NCBI GenBank assembly: GCA_037147155.1
Contig: JBAWVR010000027.1
Location: forward strand, 1 to 10,322
Direction of reading: 5' to 3'
DNA from: JBAWVR01 sp037147155
GTDB taxonomy: Bacteria; Patescibacteriota; Minisyncoccia; Phycocordibacterales; GWA1-40-21
DNA length: 10,322 nt
The number at the start of each line of letters is the position of its first letter. Position 1 is the stretch's first letter. A program made the position numbers and the translations under genes. The notes under the pieces were generated by a model, which saw only the letters and a program-made list of their open reading frames with translations, searched no databases and was not told the DNA's origin. Shown in pieces: positions 6,365-10,322 of the stretch.

Positions 6365-7180
6365 ATGTGTTGTATGAATGATATGAGGGAGGGTGTAAAA
6401 AACTGTTGCCAGCATCATTGCAAGTGGGTAAAAGTTATTTTTGCAGTTGTCATTGTTATTATTGTTGTCTCAATGTTTAGTTGTGGGCATGAAGGCTATG
6501 GTGATAAAAATGTTGCCAAAAATACTATTACTGTAACGGGCAAGGCAGAGAAGATGGTTAAGCCTGATATTGCTACAGTCACTATGGGTGTAAATGAGGA
6601 AGCCAAGACTGTGGGTGCAGCTCAGGATAAGGCGACAACTAAAATCAATGCCACCATGGAAGCCCTAAAGGCTTTGGGTGTTGATACTGATAAGGATGTC
6701 AAAACTACTAATTACAGTATTTATCCACGTTATGATTATGTGAAGACAACCGGACCAGTTGATTATTACCCATATGGTGGTAAACAAGTTTTGGCCGCTT
6801 ATGTTGTGACTCAGAGTTTGGAAGTTAAGATTCGCGATTTGACCAAGGCAGGTGATATTTTGTCCAAGGTTGGAACTATAGGTTTGAATGATATTGGTGG
6901 ATTGCAGTTCTCGGTTGATAAAGAGGATGCAGTCAAGGATGAAATCCGAGGCGAAGCTATTAGCGACGGTAAAGCTAATGCTAAAACTTTGGCTAAAGAA
7001 TTGGGAGTTAAACTAGGTAAGTTGGTTAGCTATACTGAAGGTGGAAACTATCCAATCTATGCGCGTGTGGATATGGTGTCTAGCGCCATGGGTGGAGGAG
7101 AGGCAAAAATAGCTCCAGTTATTGCTACTGGTGAGAACAAAATCACTAGTAACGTGACTTTGGTTTACGAAATTCGCTAA
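6365..7180 (+). CDS. Membrane-anchored SIMPL-domain (DUF541) protein with Cys/His-rich N-terminus
   Basis: A protein of 271 residues. A short N-terminal segment holds C2, C3, C14, C15, H17, H18 and C19, followed by one hydrophobic helix (about 22-38) and an extracytoplasmic SIMPL domain (about 52-270). The domain opens with the typical ITVTGKAEKMVKPDIATVT (55-73) and includes NYSIYPRYDY (116-125), the VTQSLEVKIRDLTKAGDIL stretch (148-166) and a closing SNVTLVYEIR. Relatives include E. coli YggE and Brucella BP26; the function is not settled, with roles proposed in oxidative stress and envelope integrity. Cys40 just after the helix sits in MFSC, a poor lipobox, so a membrane anchor is more likely than a lipoprotein. 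In-frame ATGs at codons 4 and 7 are possible starts; using codon 4 or 7 would remove C2 and C3. The unit is monocistronic, with a strong terminator. Confidence 0.85.
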   Translation: MCCMNDMREGVKNCCQHHCKWVKVIFAVVIVIIVVSMFSCGHEGYGDKNVAKNTITVTGKAEKMVKPDIATVTMGVNEEAKTVGAAQDKATTKINATMEALKALGVDTDKDVKTTNYSIYPRYDYVKTTGPVDYYPYGGKQVLAAYVVTQSLEVKIRDLTKAGDILSKVGTIGLNDIGGLQFSVDKEDAVKDEIRGEAISDGKANAKTLAKELGVKLGKLVSYTEGGNYPIYARVDMVSSAMGGGEAKIAPVIATGENKITSNVTLVYEIR

Positions 7181-7190
7181 ACTTTAAAGC

Positions 7191-7226
7191 AACAAAAAAC
7201 AGCACGAGAGCGTGCTGTTTTTTGTT
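7191..7226 (+). terminator. Strong intrinsic terminator with perfect 16-bp stem
   Basis: AACAAAAAACAGCACG (7191-7206) pairs perfectly with CGTGCTGTTTTTTGTT (7211-7226) around an AGAG loop, 10 nt after the SIMPL stop. The flanking A- and T-runs make it potentially bidirectional. Confidence 0.93.
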
Positions 7227-7238
7227 CATATCACAGTC

Positions 7239-7267
7239 TTTACATTCAGATAATAGTATGCTAATAT
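7239..7267 (+). promoter_or_regulatory. Strong promoter of the 7357 cassette
   Basis: TTTACA (7239-7244), a 17-nt spacer and TAATAT (7262-7267) with TGC (7259-7261) immediately upstream form one of the best promoters in the window. Transcription should begin near 7274. This places a leader of about 83 nt, including a terminator hairpin, in front of the ATG at 7357. Confidence 0.75.
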
Positions 7268-7301
7268 GTATACCAGATGTACAAATTTTCTGCCAGGGAT
7301 T

Positions 7302-7323
7302 TGGCCACGGTGGCCATTTTTTT
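7302..7323 (+). terminator. Intrinsic terminator inside the 5' leader (possible attenuator)
   Basis: TGGCCA (7302-7307) and TGGCCA (7311-7316) pair around a CGG loop and are followed directly by seven Ts (7317-7323). It lies about 28-50 nt downstream of the predicted transcription start and 33 nt before the ATG of the downstream gene. It would release an RNA of about 50 nt unless bypassed. I found no obvious competing antiterminator pairing. Confidence 0.7.
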
Positions 7324-7356
7324 ATGCAGAGAAAAATCAGAGAGAGGGATAAAAGT

Positions 7357-7902
7357 ATGCCATTTAAGCACATCAAAATCGGTGGACAGTTTTCTGCCGA
7401 CGGTCTTACTAAAGACCGAGTCGCCAATGTCTCGGATGGAATTAAAGTCAGGCTCGATCATCGCCCTAATGACTATTTCGAATATTTTGAAATGTCGGAT
7501 TCAGTCTTGGGTCAGTTGATATGCTTTGCTCAAAACAAGGTTGTCTTCGAGGCGGATTTCACTTACGTGCGGTTCAATTTTGACGTACAGCTGCCTGAGG
7601 CAGTTGAAGAGCTCACGAAGCTTGGTTTAAGATTGGTAACCGTCGAGGAACTCTTTTTGTTTGAGATTTTCCTCTTGGGTGAGACGAACTGTCCTCGTCC
7701 GGAATGGGAATTTTGGAAAGCACATTTGATGAATGTTAATGTCTTGGCTGGTCCACAAGATCATCCAAACTATACAATCCATCGTAGCCATCAAAGACGG
7801 ACAACTTTCTGTCGGTCATTTCCTGGCAGAATGCTTTGGCGAACGAACATGTCAGCCTTCTTGTGTTTGCCTATTGGGCAATCTCCAATATTGGCAAAAT
7901 AG
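7357..7902 (+). CDS. Unrecognised protein in an isolated, attenuator-led cassette; 3' reading frame uncertain
   Basis: A 181-residue protein from the ATG at 7357. The start rests on a Shine-Dalgarno-like AGAGAGGG (7341-7348), spaced 8-9 nt, almost the only one in the window; the frame is open further upstream to 7222 but that would run through the terminator and promoter. I do not recognise the family. Residues 1-135 are acidic and rich in F, V, L, D and E (FEADFTYVRFNFDV, PRPEWEFWKAH), without membrane helix or signal peptide, suggesting a soluble protein. The last ~45 residues change character to basic, Arg/Cys/Trp-rich sequence (HRSHQRRTTFCR), as if out of frame; another frame there (7733-7969) reads more like the first part. 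The stop at 7902 lies 14 nt before a strong terminator, which favours the frame given. Five 60-base rows at 7381-7620 and 7681-7740 hold 136 G+C of 300, above the AT-rich permease that follows. Confidence 0.5.
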   Translation: MPFKHIKIGGQFSADGLTKDRVANVSDGIKVRLDHRPNDYFEYFEMSDSVLGQLICFAQNKVVFEADFTYVRFNFDVQLPEAVEELTKLGLRLVTVEELFLFEIFLLGETNCPRPEWEFWKAHLMNVNVLAGPQDHPNYTIHRSHQRRTTFCRSFPGRMLWRTNMSAFLCLPIGQSPILAK

Positions 7903-7916
7903 TCTTGCCACAAAAC

Positions 7917-7950
7917 AACCAGCGGTCCGTCCGGCCGCTGGTTTTTCTTT
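7917..7950 (+). terminator. Intrinsic terminator closing the 7357 cassette
   Basis: AACCAGCGG (7917-7925) pairs perfectly with CCGCTGGTT (7935-7943) around a 9-nt GC-rich loop, followed by a T-rich tail running to about 7959. It separates the cassette from the glycan-export genes. Confidence 0.9.
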
Positions 7951-7975
7951 TGCCTTTTTCTATGCTTAAATTACA

Positions 7976-7990
7976 TGGTAATATTGATAT
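7976..7990 (+). promoter_or_regulatory. Extended -10 promoter of the glycan-export genes
   Basis: TGG (7976-7978) plus TAATAT (7979-7984) ends 6 nt before the ATG at 7991, predicting a leaderless mRNA. The -35 region is only T-rich (about 7955-7961), so the extended -10 probably carries recognition. Confidence 0.55.
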
Positions 7991-8770
7991 ATGACTTTTC
8001 GCCAAACTCTACAAGAAACTACCAATGCTTTTGCCTTGGGCTACCAATTGGCCAAGGCTCATTTTAAAGTTCGTAACGAAGGAAGCTACCTTGGCGTATT
8101 TTGGTATCTTCTAGAGCCACTCGCTTTCTTCATTGTCCTCTTGTTTTTAGGAGGTGTGATCTACAATAATTCCATTCCTCAATATCCAGCCTATCTTCTC
8201 CTTGGTCTTATCATGTTTAACTTTTTTTTGGCAGTTACCGGCAATGCTTCAGGAATAATTATTAAAAATAAGTATTTTGTCAAATCAATAAAAGTTGACT
8301 CAGCAGCTTTTATTTTTGCCGGTGTGTTACAGAGCATTTTCTCACATATTTTTGAAGTTGCACTTTTTATTTTTCTTTTAATCTATCTCAAAACAAGTGT
8401 TTGGTTAATTATATTTTATCCCGTGATATTTATTTGTCTTTGTTTATTCACGACTGGTGTAGCCTTTATTTTTGCTGCAGTTGGCGTATTTGTTATTGAT
8501 TGGGGCAATGTTTGGAATGTGGCAGGAAGATTAATATGGTTTGTGACCCCGGTATTTTATGTCTTACGCGATAGTAATAGTTTGATAGCTAAGTTTAACT
8601 ATTTCAACCCCTTATCGCACTTTATTACTGTCGCCAGAAATATAATTGTTTATGGAGAGGTGCCAACCATATTTTCAGTACTTGGTATCATTGTAATTAG
8701 TTTTGGTACTTTTCTAGTTGGATATTTTATTTTTAATAAGGGCAAAATATATTTTGCGGAAAGAGTTTAA
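7991..8770 (+). CDS. ABC-2 type permease of a polysaccharide/teichoic-acid exporter (Wzm/TagG-like)
   Basis: A protein of 259 residues, the usual Wzm/TagG length, with about six membrane helices (roughly 35-57, 66-90, 107-132, 138-168, 177-192, 228-248). Family marks are the N-terminal amphipathic segment and RNEGSYLGVFWYLLEPL (28-44), matching the conserved 'R...LG..W.ll.P' entry to helix 1, and the C-terminal NPLSHFITVARNIIVYGEVP (206-225). Such permeases form homodimeric channels that move lipid-linked glycans across the cytoplasmic membrane, driven by the paired ATPase encoded one base downstream. It is the first gene of the unit that continues past the window edge. The ATG at 7991 is fixed by the promoter 6 nt upstream. 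Confidence 0.88.
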   Translation: MTFRQTLQETTNAFALGYQLAKAHFKVRNEGSYLGVFWYLLEPLAFFIVLLFLGGVIYNNSIPQYPAYLLLGLIMFNFFLAVTGNASGIIIKNKYFVKSIKVDSAAFIFAGVLQSIFSHIFEVALFIFLLIYLKTSVWLIIFYPVIFICLCLFTTGVAFIFAAVGVFVIDWGNVWNVAGRLIWFVTPVFYVLRDSNSLIAKFNYFNPLSHFITVARNIIVYGEVPTIFSVLGIIVISFGTFLVGYFIFNKGKIYFAERV

Positions 8771-8771
8771 T

Positions 8772-9545
8772 ATGAATAATCAAATTGAACACAACCAAAT
8801 AAAAAATGCCATAATTGAAGTAAAAAATATTTCCAAATCTTTTGGTATAAACAGTTTTGGTAATGACTTGGCCTTGGCCCATTTGGTAAATATCTTCAGT
8901 GAAAAGAAGGATAAAAAAAGTATCAAGGTTTTGGATAGCATATCGTTTGAGGTGAGCAGGGGTGAGATAATAGGTGTTATTGGTAAGAATGGTTCTGGTA
9001 AAAGTACCTTACTTCGAGTTTTGGCTGGGGTCTATCAAACTGATTATGGCCAAATTATCCATCGCGGTGACACTTTTTATCTTACCTCCATGGGTTTTGG
9101 CTTAATGGATCGATTGTCTATGCGTGATAATATTTATTTAGTAGGAGCGGTTATGGGTTTGAGTCAAAAGCGCATTAAAGATATCTTTGATCAGATTGTT
9201 GATTTTTCAGAACTGCGAGAATATGTGGACATGAAAATACGGCAGTTTTCTACTGGCATGATGGGTCGCCTTGGTTTTTCTATTAGTGTTTTTTGCATGA
9301 AGAATAAAAACTCGGAGATATTACTCTTGGATGAAGTGTTTGGTTCTGGGGCAGACTATGATTTTGAAAAGAAGGCAATAGCTAAAATGGAAGAATTGAT
9401 TCAGAGTGGAGCCACCGTGGTTTTGGTTAGCCACAATTTGGAAATAATTGAGAAATATTGCCACCGAGTTTTATGGCTGGATCAAGGCAAAATAAAACAG
9501 TTGGGTCAGCCTAAAGAGGTGATTGAGAAATACAAGCAAATTTAA
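8772..9545 (+). CDS. ABC transporter ATPase of a polysaccharide exporter (Wzt/TagH-like, no carbohydrate-binding tail)
   Basis: The ATG at 8772, one base after the permease stop, is chosen over an in-frame ATG at 8718 that would overlap the permease by 53 nt. The protein has 257 residues. Motifs: Walker A GKNGSGKST (71-79), signature FSTGMMGR (159-166), Walker B ILLLDE (183-188) and switch histidine H221 in LVSHN. The ~30-residue insertion before Walker A (about 27-55) and the MGFG...RLSMRDNIYL segment (107-122) in place of a normal Q-loop are typical of the Wzt/TagH/KpsT branch. It stops right after the nucleotide-binding domain, so it lacks the C-terminal glycan-binding domain of O9a-type Wzt. 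After Walker B it has DEVFGSGADYDFEKK, one residue longer than the common DEVLAVGDxxFxKK. A weak GGAAAG at 8758-8763 could serve as ribosome-binding site. Confidence 0.9.
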   Translation: MNNQIEHNQIKNAIIEVKNISKSFGINSFGNDLALAHLVNIFSEKKDKKSIKVLDSISFEVSRGEIIGVIGKNGSGKSTLLRVLAGVYQTDYGQIIHRGDTFYLTSMGFGLMDRLSMRDNIYLVGAVMGLSQKRIKDIFDQIVDFSELREYVDMKIRQFSTGMMGRLGFSISVFCMKNKNSEILLLDEVFGSGADYDFEKKAIAKMEELIQSGATVVLVSHNLEIIEKYCHRVLWLDQGKIKQLGQPKEVIEKYKQI

Positions 9546-9548
9546 TTT

Positions 9549-10322
9549 ATGAAAATAATCTTTATCACTTTTGGTGGCCCAACTCCAAACTATCATGCGG
9601 CCGTTAAACGACTGTGTGCCCAAGCCAAGTCTTTTAATGTGTTTGATCAAGTGATTGGTTATACCGACAAAGACCTGATAGGCTTTTCAGGTTTTTATAA
9701 TATGCATAAAGATTTTATAAAAAACAATTCTCGCGGTTACGGTTATTGGATCTGGAAACCGTTTCTTATTTTAGAAAATCTAATAAACATGCAAGAGGGA
9801 GATTTACTATTTTATTGTGATGCTGGCTGTGAACTTAATATTAAAGGTAAAGAAAACTTTTTACAGCTTTTAAGCCGTGCTCGCAATAATCTGATTTCTG
9901 CCACCCGTGGGGGGAGTGATGATTACCGCTATTCTAAGGTGGATTTAATTAATTTTTTAAATATGGACAAAGACCTGTATCTATTAAAAAAACCACAGGT
10001 TCAGGCTGGAGTTTTGATTATTAAGAAAACAGCTAAGGCGCTGGAATTATTCGAAGAATATTATGATATTTGTTCGCAGCACTATAACTTTATTGATGAT
10101 AGTCAATCTGATACAGAAAACCATATTGGCTTCGTCGAAAACAAACATGATCAATCAGTCTTTAGCTTATTAGTTAAAAAACATAAGTTAATTAATTTTG
10201 ATATAGATAAGTATATTTTTAACAATAATTTTTTAAACAGGAGTACCTATCCAATTTTTGTAATTAGAAACAGATCAGGTATATCACTTATAAATAATTA
10301 TATAAATCGCTACCCAGTCTGG
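9549..10322 (+). CDS. Probable GT-A-fold glycosyltransferase, 3' end beyond the window
   Basis: An open frame of 258 codons from the ATG at 9549 (3 nt after the ATPase stop) with no stop before the edge. It starts MKIIFITFGG, a Rossmann-like first strand. Around residues 57-90 it has SRGYGYWIWKPFLI followed by GDLLFYCDAGCEL, where DAG sits where a metal-binding DxD motif is expected after a strand. Later QAGVLIIKKT and a NKHDQSVFSLL segment resemble the acceptor and catalytic regions of small capsule/LPS-type glycosyltransferases that carry 'GYWxWKP...D.G' signatures. The family assignment is from these patterns and from position behind a glycan-export ABC pair, not from a search. It likely adds a sugar to the glycan exported by the two upstream proteins. 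Donor and linkage are unknown. Confidence 0.65.
   Translation, partial: MKIIFITFGGPTPNYHAAVKRLCAQAKSFNVFDQVIGYTDKDLIGFSGFYNMHKDFIKNNSRGYGYWIWKPFLILENLINMQEGDLLFYCDAGCELNIKGKENFLQLLSRARNNLISATRGGSDDYRYSKVDLINFLNMDKDLYLLKKPQVQAGVLIIKKTAKALELFEEYYDICSQHYNFIDDSQSDTENHIGFVENKHDQSVFSLLVKKHKLINFDIDKYIFNNNFLNRSTYPIFVIRNRSGISLINNYINRYPVW

Noticed and set aside
6473..6487. Lipobox making the SIMPL protein a lipoprotein
   Set aside because: Residues before Cys40 are MFS, with no Leu/Val at -3 and Phe at -2, so it does not fit the signal peptidase II consensus well.
7146..7427. 93-codon open frame on the - strand
   Set aside because: It runs through the 16-bp terminator and the promoter at 7239-7267 and has no start signals; it mirrors + strand genes.
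8718..8771. Upstream ATG for the Wzt-like ATPase
   Set aside because: It would overlap the permease by 53 nt, and the added residues are out-of-frame permease sequence; the ATG at 8772 follows the permease stop by one base.

Overview
The window looks like part of a small-genome, AT-rich bacterium of the Patescibacteria (Candidate Phyla Radiation), perhaps a Falkowbacteria/Kuenenbacteria-type Parcubacterium. This is inference: single-gene units alternate with short operons, Shine-Dalgarno sequences are mostly absent, intrinsic terminators are compact, and the gene set (SIMPL-domain protein, MacB-type exporter without an outer-membrane partner, FolD, short Wzm/Wzt pair) is common in that group. 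No rRNA or tRNA is present to confirm it. All supported genes lie on the + strand.

Layout. (1) 24-335: a small single-pass membrane protein with three tandem copies of a ~20-residue repeat, closed by a terminator. (2) 402-1295: a COG1092-type SAM-dependent methyltransferase (RlmI-like), closed by a 15-bp-stem terminator. (3) 1373-5385: a four-gene operon of a MarR regulator, membrane-fusion (HlyD/MacA-like) adaptor, MacB/LolD-type ATPase and MacB-type permease, read as a regulated efflux or export pump. (4) 5434-6270: folD. (5) 6365-7180: a membrane-anchored SIMPL (DUF541) protein with a Cys/His-rich N-terminus, ended by a perfect 16-bp-stem terminator. (6) 7227-7970: a self-contained cassette with a strong promoter, a leader carrying an intrinsic terminator, an unrecognised ~181-residue protein, and a second terminator. 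(7) 7991 to the window edge: an ABC-2 permease, a Wzt/TagH-like ATPase and a probable GT-A glycosyltransferase cut by the edge, read as the start of a surface-glycan synthesis and export locus.

Two regulatory patterns stand out. First, several units start with an extended -10 element (TGnTAnnnT or close) placed only 6-9 nt before the ATG, so their mRNAs should be leaderless or almost so (methyltransferase, MarR operon, folD, permease). Second, terminator hairpins sit in unexpected places: one straddles the predicted start site of the SIMPL gene, and one lies about 30-50 nt downstream of the start site of the 7357 gene, where it could act as an attenuator. The latter cassette is the best candidate here for something undescribed. 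Its reading frame near the 3' end is also doubtful.
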